Shown here: in pieces, positions 1 to 7,952 of the stretch
Position numbering within the stretch: the stretch's first letter is position 1
Layout of the letters: the number at the start of each line of letters is the position of its first letter
DNA from: Nocardia niwae NBRC 108934 = DSM 45340
Lineage (GTDB): Bacteria; Actinomycetota; Actinomycetes; Mycobacteriales; Mycobacteriaceae
Length of the DNA: 64,000 nt
Reading direction: 5' to 3'
Assembly: GCF_001613465.1 (NCBI RefSeq)
Contig: NZ_BDCK01000015.1
Span: 248,001 to 312,000 of the forward strand
Made by a program: the position numbers and the translations under genes
Notes under the pieces: generated by a model
Told to the model about the DNA's origin: nothing
Database searches by the model: none
Seen by the model: the letters and a program-made list of their open reading frames with translations, nothing else

Positions 1-627
1 GTCACCATCGCCGATCGGCCGCCGAAGCTCGACCTGATCAGCGTGGTCGCCCACGACGGCGACGGCTACCGCTCGACACTGGAGGCGGGACTCGGGCACG
101 GGAGTTTCGCGATGACCATCGAGCAGCGGTTCCAGCGCTGCGGCGACCGGCTGCGAGCCGAGCACTACCGCGCCGAGACGCGCTCGGGCACGACGGTGGT
201 CTCTCGGGAAGAGGCCAACTTCCTCGGCACCGTCCATCTCCAGTTCGGCGGCGGGATAGCGCCCTTCCCGGCCGACGTGATGCCGCTGGCCGGCGGCCTG
301 ACCCTGCTGCGCGGCCTGGACTTCGCCGAGGGCGCCGAGGAGTGCGTCGACCTGTGGCTGGCCTTCTCGGTACACCTCCCGCTGGGGACCAAAGTGGAGC
401 AGCGCACCGTCGTCGAGGTTCCGGCCGGGCGCATCAGCAGCTGGCAGGTCCGGCTGCGGCCGCGGTTGTCCGGGCTGAACCCCATGCTGGAGAAGGTGAT
501 CGGCGGGTTCCTGCCACCGGCGGTGGCGCACTTCGACACGGCTGCGCCGCACCGGCTGGTCCGGCTCAGCTTCCCCACGGGGCCGATGCCGTGGGATCCG
601 CGTGGCGTGATGGAACTCGTCGCTTAG
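1..627 (+). CDS. Hypothetical protein, 3' part (5' end outside window)
   Basis: The reading frame is open from base 1 to the TAG at 625-627, so the true start lies before the window; an internal GTG at 43 is only one possible start. About 208 residues are visible. The protein has no hydrophobic segment that looks like a membrane span and no motif I recognise. Its C-terminus is rich in Pro and Arg. It converges on the MmpL gene, with a hairpin at 635-657 between them. Function is not assigned; a relation to the lipid genes next door is possible but nothing in the sequence shows it. Confidence 0.7.
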   Translation, partial: VTIADRPPKLDLISVVAHDGDGYRSTLEAGLGHGSFAMTIEQRFQRCGDRLRAEHYRAETRSGTTVVSREEANFLGTVHLQFGGGIAPFPADVMPLAGGLTLLRGLDFAEGAEECVDLWLAFSVHLPLGTKVEQRTVVEVPAGRISSWQVRLRPRLSGLNPMLEKVIGGFLPPAVAHFDTAAPHRLVRLSFPTGPMPWDPRGVMELVA

Positions 628-634
628 CTGCGCG

Positions 635-657
635 GGACTCGTTCGACCTGCGAGTCC
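635..657. terminator. Hairpin between convergent genes
   Basis: A perfect 7-bp stem (GGACTCG at 635-641, CGAGTCC at 651-657) with a 9-nt loop lies between the stop of the first gene (627) and the stop of the MmpL gene (696). There is no T-run, as is common in actinomycetes. It could serve both strands. Confidence 0.45.
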
Positions 658-695
658 ACCGCGGCGCACGACCGGCCGGAATGCGGTTGACCGCG

Positions 696-2810
696 TCAGC
701 GCGTGGTCGGCGTCCGTTCCCGGATCCGGTCGACCGTGGCCGGGACGACCCGGCGGCGGCGCGGCGACCACCAGTTGGCGGGCCCCATCAGCTGCACCAG
801 TGCGGGAACCAGGAGCATCCGGACGAGGGTGGCGTCCACGACGAGCGCGATGATCATGCCCAGACCGAGGAAGCGCATGGGCGTGAGCGGTGACAGGGTG
901 AACGCGCCGGTGACGATCACCAGCAGGGTGGCCGCCGCGGTGATCACCCGGGCGGTCTTCACCGTGCCCGCGCGCACCGACGCCGCGGTGTCGGCGCCCG
1001 CGTCGTGCGCTTCGACCATGCGCGACAGCAGAAACACCTCGTAGTCGGTGGACAGTCCGAAGACCACCGCGATGATCAGCACCAGCATGCCCGCGGTGAT
1101 CGGGCCGGTGCTCACCCCGAGCGGGCCGGACAGATGCCCGCCGCAGAAGATCCAGGTGAGCACGCCGAACGTGGCGGCCAGGCTCAGGAACGCCAGGACG
1201 ACGGCCTTGAGCGGTAACACGATCGAGCGGAACGCCACGGTCAGCAGCACCATCGTCGCGCCGACCATGACGAGGATCATCCACGGCATCGCGGCGACGA
1301 TGGAGCGCACGCTGTCCACGGTGGCCGCGGTGTCGCCGCCGATCCACAGCACGGTGCCGTCCGGCGGAGTCAGCTCGCGCATGCCGCGCACCGAGGCGCT
1401 CGCCGCTTCGGTGCGATCGGTGTCGCGCAGGAACGCGTGGAAGACGACGAAATCCTCGGCGCGACCCACCTGGACGACCTGCCGGACGCCGTCGACCGTG
1501 CCCAGTGCCTTCGCGACCGCGTCCACCGCGGCCGACTGGGGCGGCCCGTCCGAGCCGTGCAGCACGGCGGTGACGCCGCTGCCCGCCGCGGGGAACTGCG
1601 CGGTGAGCTCTTCGATGGTGACGCGCATGGGATTGTCCGGGGGCAAGGCGTGGTGGTCGATGTCGCCCAGCCGCAGCCCGGCCAGGGGCGCCGCGAAGAC
1701 CAGCAGGACGGCGCCGACGATCGCGGTCGTCAGTCCCGGCCGCCGCAGCACGCGGTCGACCAGGCCGCCCCAGAACCGGTCGGTGCGATCGATCGCGCGC
1801 GCGGTCCCGATGCGCGCACCGAACAACGCGAGCAGCGCGGGCAGCACGGTGAGCGAGAGGCCCGCGGCCAGCGCGACCGCCGTGATCGCGCCGATGCCGA
1901 GCGAGCGCAGCACCGCCTGGGGGAAGACGAACGTCCCCGCGAACGCGCAGACCAGCAGCAGCGCCGAGAACGCGATGGTGCGCCCGGCGGTCGCGTAGGT
2001 GCGGGTGATGGCGGTGTGCACGTCGTGCCCGTCGGCGACCTCCTCCCGGAACCGGGTGACCAGGAACAACCCGTAGTCGATGGCCATACCGAGGCCGAGC
2101 AGGGACGCGATGTTCACCGCGAACGTGCTCACCTCGGTCAGCTCGGCGAGCACGCGGATGGCGCCGAGCGCGCCGAGCACGGTCAGGCCGCCGACCACGA
2201 CCGGGAACGACGCGGCGATCAGACCGCCGAAGACCAGCACCAGGATGAGCAGCGTCAGCGGCAGCGAGAGCCCTTCCGCTCGCACCAGATCATGCTGGGA
2301 CTGCGCGTTGATCTCGGTGGAGACCGCGCTGTAGCCGGACAGATCCGTGGGGACACCCGGAACACGAAGCAGCGGTTCGATGTCCGGATACGCGGCGACG
2401 CGCTGGTTGGCGTCACCGGCGAGATAGACCACGGCCAAGGCGTGCCGGTTGTCGGCCGAGCGCAGGAACTGCCTGCGGGCGAACCCGGCGTTCCAATAGG
2501 TCTCGATCGGCCGTTGCAGCATGGCCGGATCGATGCGCCCCAGCGCCTCCTGCACACGGGGGCCGAGGCCGTCGAGCGTCTGTCCATCCGGAACGGTGTA
2601 CCGCACGACCACGTCGGGGTTCTGCGGCCCGAAGTGGTCGCTCACGAGCTCATCCACCCGCGCGGACTCGCTGCCGGGATCGATGAACCCGGCAGCCGTG
2701 ACCTTGTCCGACGCGCCGATGCCCAGCAGACCGGACAGCAGCATCACCCCGGTCACCACCGCGAGCACCATCCGGGGCCGGGCGAGGACGATCCGGGTGA
2801 GGCCGGTCAT
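696..2810 (-). CDS. MmpL/RND-family lipid transporter
   Basis: A 704-residue membrane protein of the MMPL family (PF03176), which uses the proton gradient to move lipids across the inner membrane of mycolic-acid bacteria. Two repeats are visible, each with one N-terminal helix, an outer domain and about five helices. The Asp-Tyr pairs of the proton relay are seen in GLGMAIDYGLF (near residue 244) and FGLSTDYEVF (near residue 588). It is somewhat shorter than mycobacterial MmpL3 and ends without a long cytoplasmic tail. The ATG overlaps the TGA of the upstream acyltransferase (bases 2807-2810), so the two are translationally coupled. Being last in the beta-lactone operon, it probably exports the product or a derivative; the substrate is inferred from position only. 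Confidence 0.93.
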   Translation of the reverse strand: MTGLTRIVLARPRMVLAVVTGVMLLSGLLGIGASDKVTAAGFIDPGSESARVDELVSDHFGPQNPDVVVRYTVPDGQTLDGLGPRVQEALGRIDPAMLQRPIETYWNAGFARRQFLRSADNRHALAVVYLAGDANQRVAAYPDIEPLLRVPGVPTDLSGYSAVSTEINAQSQHDLVRAEGLSLPLTLLILVLVFGGLIAASFPVVVGGLTVLGALGAIRVLAELTEVSTFAVNIASLLGLGMAIDYGLFLVTRFREEVADGHDVHTAITRTYATAGRTIAFSALLLVCAFAGTFVFPQAVLRSLGIGAITAVALAAGLSLTVLPALLALFGARIGTARAIDRTDRFWGGLVDRVLRRPGLTTAIVGAVLLVFAAPLAGLRLGDIDHHALPPDNPMRVTIEELTAQFPAAGSGVTAVLHGSDGPPQSAAVDAVAKALGTVDGVRQVVQVGRAEDFVVFHAFLRDTDRTEAASASVRGMRELTPPDGTVLWIGGDTAATVDSVRSIVAAMPWMILVMVGATMVLLTVAFRSIVLPLKAVVLAFLSLAATFGVLTWIFCGGHLSGPLGVSTGPITAGMLVLIIAVVFGLSTDYEVFLLSRMVEAHDAGADTAASVRAGTVKTARVITAAATLLVIVTGAFTLSPLTPMRFLGLGMIIALVVDATLVRMLLVPALVQLMGPANWWSPRRRRVVPATVDRIRERTPTTR

Positions 2811-4006
2811 CCGACGGCCGCCTCGCGCGGCGCGAGCTCGGCTTCGAGCCGGGCGGCGATCTTGTCCAGCAGAGCTTCCAGCCGGGGCTCGATGCCCGCG
2901 CCGTTGCGGCAGGAGACGGTCAGCTCCAGCTTTCCGCGCGCCGCGACCATCGCGAACAGCAGCGGCATCGCACCGCTGTGCTGCGGCAGCACCCGCATGG
3001 TCGTCGGCGTCCACCCGGGTACGGCCATCTCGTCGAGATCGAAGGCGCCCAGGTGGGAGACGGTGGCGGACACCATGTTGCGATTCAGCCGCGCCCCGAG
3101 CCGGTTGCCGCCGCGCAGCACGGCGCGGACGACCGCGTCCGGGAGCATCGACAGCTTGCCGTTGTCCAGTTCGTTCAGTTCCTGTTTCGCCCGCAGGCCG
3201 GCGCGCATCCGCCCGCTGATCGTGGACCAATCCTCGCCGGACGACACATCGAGGAACAGCGGCAGCGCCAGGTTCGCGGTGGAGCGCAGGCCGGGATCGT
3301 GCCTGCGCAGGTCGACCGGAATCATGAAGCGCGACCGCCCTTCCGACTCCGCGGCCAGCACCGCCGCCACCCGCGCGACGATGCCCTTGCCGGTCGCCTC
3401 GATCGTGCGGTGGCGCAGCAGCCAGCGCGGGGCAGCCGGATCCTGGCGGCCGCGGCCGGTCGGCGCGCCGAACGTCGGCAGGACGAGGGTCGGTTTCCCC
3501 GGAGCGCCGACCCGGGCCACCAGTTCGGCGTCGGCGACCGGATCGGGCGCACCGAGTGGCGATTGCCCGCGCAGGGCGCGGAACACGTCGTCCACCCACA
3601 TCCGCATGCCCATGCCGTCCATCACGCCGTGGAAGGCGCGGAACAGCACGGTGGTTTGCGCACCGGTGAGCAGCAGGACCTCGGTGGTGCGGTCCGGCGT
3701 GGGGCCGATCGGGCTGTTGAGCACCGCGTCCTGTTCCAACGCGGCGTAATTCAGCGTCCATCCCGGCACGACGCGCACGGTGGCGGCCAGACCGCTGTCC
3801 ACCCAGTCGCGGCCGTCGCGGACCAGGCGGGCGCCGGGGCAGGCCGCCGAGGCGGTGTCGACGGCGGCCTGCAACGCCGCCGGGTCCAGGTCGCCGTCGC
3901 CGTGGACGGCGATATGCATCACGAACGGCGGGGTCACCTTCCGCGTGGCGAAATAGAGGCGTTCGGTGGGCGTGATCTTCCGGCGGAAGACAGGGGCGTT
4001 GCTCAT
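2807..4006 (-). CDS. HxxxD-type acyltransferase (condensation/WES/PapA-like)
   Basis: A 399-residue protein with the HxxxD signature of the condensation-domain/acyltransferase superfamily: HGVMD, with His126 and Asp130. Members transfer an acyl group from CoA or a carrier protein to an alcohol or amine, as in PapA esterases, wax ester synthases and alcohol acetyltransferases. The length fits the PapA and alcohol acetyltransferase group. The gene starts 27 bases after the OleD-like reductase stop and overlaps the MmpL start by 4 bases. PapA-MmpL pairs are a known arrangement in mycobacterial lipid loci. Here it may acylate a hydroxyl of the lipid made by the operon; the acceptor and donor cannot be read from sequence. 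Confidence 0.82.
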   Translation of the reverse strand: MSNAPVFRRKITPTERLYFATRKVTPPFVMHIAVHGDGDLDPAALQAAVDTASAACPGARLVRDGRDWVDSGLAATVRVVPGWTLNYAALEQDAVLNSPIGPTPDRTTEVLLLTGAQTTVLFRAFHGVMDGMGMRMWVDDVFRALRGQSPLGAPDPVADAELVARVGAPGKPTLVLPTFGAPTGRGRQDPAAPRWLLRHRTIEATGKGIVARVAAVLAAESEGRSRFMIPVDLRRHDPGLRSTANLALPLFLDVSSGEDWSTISGRMRAGLRAKQELNELDNGKLSMLPDAVVRAVLRGGNRLGARLNRNMVSATVSHLGAFDLDEMAVPGWTPTTMRVLPQHSGAMPLLFAMVAARGKLELTVSCRNGAGIEPRLEALLDKIAARLEAELAPREAAVG

Positions 4007-4032
4007 GCTGGTCTCCGGTACCGATGAGGTGC

Positions 4033-5079
4033 TCAGCGCAGAGCGCGGGTGAGTTCGACAGCGCCGCCCCGGCTTTCCAGCCAGGCGAGGAAGACGGTCA
4101 GTCCGCTGTCGCGATCCACAACCGGCCGATAACCGAAATCGCGTGCGGCGGCGCTGGTGTCGTAGGTGGCGCTACGGGTCAGTAGAGCGACGGCGTAGCG
4201 CGACAGCGGGGGCGACCAGCGCGTGGCGACGGCCGGGATACGCCAGATCGTCTCGATGACCCGCACCGCCGCGTGGATCACCCTGGGGTTGGGTTTCCGG
4301 GTCGGCGGCCGGTACCCGAGCCGGGTGGCCACCTGGCCGAGAAATCGCCAGACGTCGGTTTTCTCGGCGTCCGCGATGAAATACGCCTTGCCGCCGACCT
4401 CGTCCGACGCGGCCGCCCGCACACAGGCCTCGACGATGTTGTCGACGTGGCACAGCGAGGCGTACACGGTGCGGCCGAACGACAGATCCGGCAGCGTTCC
4501 CGCGCCGGCCCGGCCGAGCATTCGCACAATGGGGCCGCTGCGGTCGCCCGCGCCCCAGATCGCGCGGGGTCGAAGCGCGCAGGTGCGGAACCCGTCGGTG
4601 TCGGCGGCCAGGACCGCCCGCTCGGCCGCGGCTTTGGTCTCCGCGTACAGGTTCAGATAGCGCCGGGGATACGGCACCGATTCGTCCACGTCGAGCTGAT
4701 CGCCGCCGTAGTAGTCCATCAGCGCGCTGGGGCTGGAGATGAACACGAACCGTGCTGCCCCGCCCCGCCGGGCCGCTTCGAGCAGCCGTTCGGTCGCCCG
4801 GACGTTCTCGTTCCAGAATTGTTCGCGGGTGCCGCGCTCGTCCACGCGGGCCGCGCTGTGGAAGATGATGTCGACCCCGCGGGTGGCGCGCTCGAGCGAG
4901 GCGGGATCGGTCAGGTCGCCGTAGACCAGCTGGATCTTGTCGACGTCCGAGCCGAGGTCGGTCAGATCGCTGGTGCGGCGCACCAGAATCGACACGTCGT
5001 GCTCGCCGTCGCGCACCAGTCTGCGCACCAGCGCGCCGCCCAGAAATCCGGACGCGCCGGTCACCAGAACTTTGCTCAT
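4033..5079 (-). CDS. nltD: NAD(P)-dependent 2-alkyl-3-oxoacid reductase, OleD/LstD/NltD-like
   Basis: A 348-residue extended short-chain dehydrogenase (NAD-dependent epimerase/3-beta-HSD family). The N-terminal Rossmann motif TGASGFLG has Gly8, Gly11 and Gly14. The catalytic YxxxK is Tyr145-Lys149, with Ser115/116 upstream. In olefin, lipstatin and nocardiolactone pathways this enzyme reduces the keto group of the 2-alkyl-3-ketoacid made by the thiolase, before beta-lactone closure. The start at 5079 is chosen over upstream in-frame codons because a strong GGAGGAAGGGC site lies just before it and its ATGA overlaps the stop of the small membrane protein. Its place beside the OleA- and OleC-like genes supports the role strongly. 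Confidence 0.88.
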   Translation of the reverse strand: MSKVLVTGASGFLGGALVRRLVRDGEHDVSILVRRTSDLTDLGSDVDKIQLVYGDLTDPASLERATRGVDIIFHSAARVDERGTREQFWNENVRATERLLEAARRGGAARFVFISSPSALMDYYGGDQLDVDESVPYPRRYLNLYAETKAAAERAVLAADTDGFRTCALRPRAIWGAGDRSGPIVRMLGRAGAGTLPDLSFGRTVYASLCHVDNIVEACVRAAASDEVGGKAYFIADAEKTDVWRFLGQVATRLGYRPPTRKPNPRVIHAAVRVIETIWRIPAVATRWSPPLSRYAVALLTRSATYDTSAAARDFGYRPVVDRDSGLTVFLAWLESRGGAVELTRALR

Positions 5080-5357
5080 TGCCCTTCCTCCTTGCCGGGC
5101 CGGGTTCGCCACCAGGTCAGGCCGAAGATCTGCGTCAGGACCGCCGTCTGCAGCCGGCCGCGCCCGGAGCCTTCGGCGGCGCGCAGGGCCGCCGGGATCT
5201 GGGCCGCGTGCACGACGACGCTCAGAAACGCGTCGATCCACCAGGCGGCGCGCAGGATTCGGCTGTCCGGGATACGGCCGGTCGCCGCGGCGAGCGCGCC
5301 GCAGGCCAGATACAGCCATCCCAGGACGGGAACCGCCCGCAATACAGTAGTTTTCAT
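5076..5357 (-). CDS. Small two-helix membrane protein in the beta-lactone operon
   Basis: A 93-residue protein that I do not recognise. It begins with a basic N-terminus, then has hydrophobic stretches near residues 8-27 and 40-58, a short Arg/Gly-rich link and a third weakly hydrophobic region with a Trp pair (residues 82-83). It ends in a charged tail. The start codon overlaps the AMP-ligase stop (bases 5354-5357) and its stop overlaps the reductase start (5076-5079). Such coupling on both sides argues that it is a real gene whose product is needed in step with the enzymes. It could anchor the enzymes to the membrane or help hand the lipid to the MmpL protein; both are guesses. Confidence 0.8.
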   Translation of the reverse strand: MKTTVLRAVPVLGWLYLACGALAAATGRIPDSRILRAAWWIDAFLSVVVHAAQIPAALRAAEGSGRGRLQTAVLTQIFGLTWWRTRPGKEEGQ

Positions 5358-7033
5358 CGTCGATTGTCCGTTCCGAGCCGCTCGGCCGCCCACACCGCGA
5401 GCTGTTCGCGGCCGATCTTGGCGTTGTGCCGGATGTCCACCGGGAACGACGGGTGGATCAGGTAGTCGGTGATCGTCCGGGTGAGGTCGAACTGCGCCGC
5501 GTGGGCCCGCAGGGTGACCTCGACGACGTCCGCGTCCGCGCCGGGCTTCAGTTCGACGCAGAGTACCGGCCGCTGCGTTCCCCGCGGCCCGATCCCCACC
5601 AGCGCCGTGCGCGCCACGCCCTCGACGGTGTTGAAAATCTGCTCCACCTGGACGGTGAACATCGGTCCGTGCGCGGTGGCCACCCGCTGGCTCTTGCGTC
5701 CGCAGAACCAGATCCGCCCGTGCTCGTCGATCCAGGCCAGATCGCCGGTGCGGTGCCAGATCCGGTCGCCGTCGACGATCTTGCCCAGCGCGTTCGCCTG
5801 CGGCGGCCAGTAGTACCGGGCGCTGACGTTCGGCCCGGCGACCACGAGTTCGCCGATGCCGCGAGTGTCCTCCAGCCCGCCCGCGAGTTCTTCGGCTCGC
5901 GCCCACGTCGGGATGGCGTCGTCGGTGATGGCGACGACGCGGGCCTCCACCTGGTAGGAGGGTCTGCCCAGGCAGGTCCCCGCGCCGCGGTGCGCCCGTT
6001 CGACCAACCCGGCCAGCAGTTCCCTCGACTCGATGGTGGACATCGGCAGCGCCTCGGTGGATCCGTATCCGGCGACGACCTTCGCGTCCGCACCGAGCAC
6101 CTCGCGCAGTCCGGCGATGCACCAGTCCGGCACCGGCGCGCCACCGGAGTAGACGCTGTCGAGCGAGTCCAGCGCGGCCGGGTGGACGCGCATGTGCTCG
6201 AGCAGGGGGATCAGCACGGCGGGGGAGGCGAACATGGTCCGCACCCCGAACCTCTGGATCGCGTCGACCACGTGCGCGGGATCGGTGGCCCCGACCTTGC
6301 TGGGGATCAGCGGCGGCAGCACGCACCGCGAGCCGAGCAGCAGATCCAGCACGCCGACCAGCGGCAGAGTGATCAGCGAGACCTCCGGCAGCACCTCTGC
6401 CCGCGCCACATGCACCTGCTCCACCATCGCCGCCAGGTTGCCGTGCGTCAGCTGCACGGCCTTGGCGGGCCCGGTGCTGCCGGTGGTGAACGCAATGAAC
6501 AGCAGGTCGTCCTCGGTGGCCGCTCGGCCGGGGGGCACCGAGCCGGTGGGCGTGCGGCCCCACTCCCGCAGCGACTCGCCGCGCCAGAACCAGCGCCTGC
6601 CGACCGTGACCGCCGTGCGCACGGTGCGGAAGCCGCGCCGGAACAGCACCCGCAGCGCATGTGCCTGCGGGATGCCGATGAACGCCTCGGCGTCGACGGC
6701 GCGCAGGCAGCGCAGCATCTTCCGCACGCCCATACCGGGGTCGATCACCACGGCCACCGCGCCGATCTTCAGCAGCCCGAACATGATCGCGTACAGCTCC
6801 GGGCTCGGCAGCACCAGCACGATGGTGCGAGTCCCGGCGCCGACGCCCGACGCGGCGAGCCGCTGGGCGATCGTGTCGGACCATGCGTCCAATTCGCGAT
6901 AGGTCAGCTGCCGGTAGGCCGGCAGGCCATCGGGGCCGACCCCGTCCGCGTAGCGCACGGCCACCCGGGTGGGGTCGGTGCGGACGACCGCACGGAACCG
7001 ATCGATGGCCTGCCAGTGGGTACCCGTTGTCAC
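5354..7033 (-). CDS. nltC: AMP-dependent ligase, beta-lactone synthetase (OleC/LstC/NltC-like)
   Basis: A 559-residue member of the acyl-CoA synthetase/ANL family. The phosphate-binding loop is TTGSTGPAK (residues 183-191) and the adenine motif is GYGSTE (322-327); an RTGDL-type motif follows in the C-terminal half. OleC-type enzymes use ATP to adenylate a 2-alkyl-3-hydroxyacid and close it to a beta-lactone instead of making a CoA thioester. That role, rather than fatty acyl-CoA or AMP ligation, is inferred from the adjoining OleA-like pair and OleD-like gene. The start is GTG at 7033, overlapping the TGA of the preceding gene (GTGA). In nocardiolactone producers the same gene is nltC. Confidence 0.88.
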   Translation of the reverse strand: MTTGTHWQAIDRFRAVVRTDPTRVAVRYADGVGPDGLPAYRQLTYRELDAWSDTIAQRLAASGVGAGTRTIVLVLPSPELYAIMFGLLKIGAVAVVIDPGMGVRKMLRCLRAVDAEAFIGIPQAHALRVLFRRGFRTVRTAVTVGRRWFWRGESLREWGRTPTGSVPPGRAATEDDLLFIAFTTGSTGPAKAVQLTHGNLAAMVEQVHVARAEVLPEVSLITLPLVGVLDLLLGSRCVLPPLIPSKVGATDPAHVVDAIQRFGVRTMFASPAVLIPLLEHMRVHPAALDSLDSVYSGGAPVPDWCIAGLREVLGADAKVVAGYGSTEALPMSTIESRELLAGLVERAHRGAGTCLGRPSYQVEARVVAITDDAIPTWARAEELAGGLEDTRGIGELVVAGPNVSARYYWPPQANALGKIVDGDRIWHRTGDLAWIDEHGRIWFCGRKSQRVATAHGPMFTVQVEQIFNTVEGVARTALVGIGPRGTQRPVLCVELKPGADADVVEVTLRAHAAQFDLTRTITDYLIHPSFPVDIRHNAKIGREQLAVWAAERLGTDNRR

Positions 7034-7944
7034 GCAGGCGCCCCGGCGAGGACGGGCAACCGGTAGAGCACCGCCGCCGCCGAAGGACCCGCGCCCGCCG
7101 CGACGAACAGCACCTGGCGGTGCTCGGCGAAGGCGTCGTCCGTGATCGCCAGGTCGTAGGCGGCGGTGAGCGCCGCGGTGTGCGGGTCGCCGTCGCGCAG
7201 ATCCGGGATACGGACCGAGCCCTGGTCGATGCCGAGGGCGGCGGCCAGCCTCCCGGGGAACTGCGGGCTCGGTGTCGACGCGATCAGCGCTATCTCGCCG
7301 AGTGAATTGTGGTCGGATTCGGCGAGCGCTCGGCGCGCCGCGTCGACCGCCACCTCGAGCAGACGGTCCTCGAAGCCGGGTTCGCGCTCCACGGTCATCG
7401 CGCCGCGGCCCGTGTTGCCCATGGTGGAGACGTCCACGTAGGCCTCGACCGCGGGGGTGCCCTCGCCGGCGACGGTGTGCACCGTGCCGAAGCCGGTCGG
7501 CTCATCGGTACGCTCCAGCAGCAGCGCCGCGCCGCAGGTGGCGTACGGGAATTCCGCGTCGCCGACCGACCGCAGCAGCGACGGATGGGTGTCGCCGGAG
7601 ACGATGAGCACATGCTCGGCGCTACCGGTCTCCAGGACCGAGGTGGCCACCTGCACCGCGTTCAGCACGCTGACCGCCCCGTTCAGCAGGTCGAACGAGA
7701 AGGTGCGCGGGTCGTCCTTGGCGTATTCGAGGCCGATGCCAGCGGCTTTCTGGATCAGCGCCGACACCGCGGGTTCGACGGTGTTCGAATCCCGGAAGAT
7801 GCCCGCGTTGATCAGCAGCCCGACCTGTTCGGGCCCGATCCCGGCGCGTTCGAGGCTGCGCTTGGCCGCGCGGCCGCTGTGTTCGACGATGCTGTTGGTG
7901 TCGCCGCCCCGGCTGATGCCGGTGGACTTGATGCGGACGCTCAT
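7030..7944 (-). CDS. nltB: Thiolase-fold subunit without catalytic Cys (LstB/NltB-like)
   Basis: A 304-residue protein of the ketosynthase III/OleA fold, shorter than its partner at 350. Where the active Cys of the partner lies in NACAG, this protein reads NGAVS, with Ala90 at the Cys position, so it cannot form the acyl-enzyme. It keeps an EP motif at Glu57, matching the place of the glutamate that OleA and LstB supply across the dimer interface; that match is my inference from the motif. In lipstatin and nocardiolactone synthesis such a subunit pairs with a catalytic subunit to condense two acyl-CoAs. The start has GAGG upstream, 8 bases after the partner's stop. Confidence 0.87.
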   Translation of the reverse strand: MSVRIKSTGISRGGDTNSIVEHSGRAAKRSLERAGIGPEQVGLLINAGIFRDSNTVEPAVSALIQKAAGIGLEYAKDDPRTFSFDLLNGAVSVLNAVQVATSVLETGSAEHVLIVSGDTHPSLLRSVGDAEFPYATCGAALLLERTDEPTGFGTVHTVAGEGTPAVEAYVDVSTMGNTGRGAMTVEREPGFEDRLLEVAVDAARRALAESDHNSLGEIALIASTPSPQFPGRLAAALGIDQGSVRIPDLRDGDPHTAALTAAYDLAITDDAFAEHRQVLFVAAGAGPSAAAVLYRLPVLAGAPA

Positions 7945-7952
7945 GACCGACC

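Noticed and set aside
1437..3749. Long plus-strand open frame of 770 codons opposite the MmpL and acyltransferase genes
   Set aside because: It is antisense to two genes with clear family motifs, is Arg/Gln-rich without motif, and is the expected shadow of GC-rich third positions.
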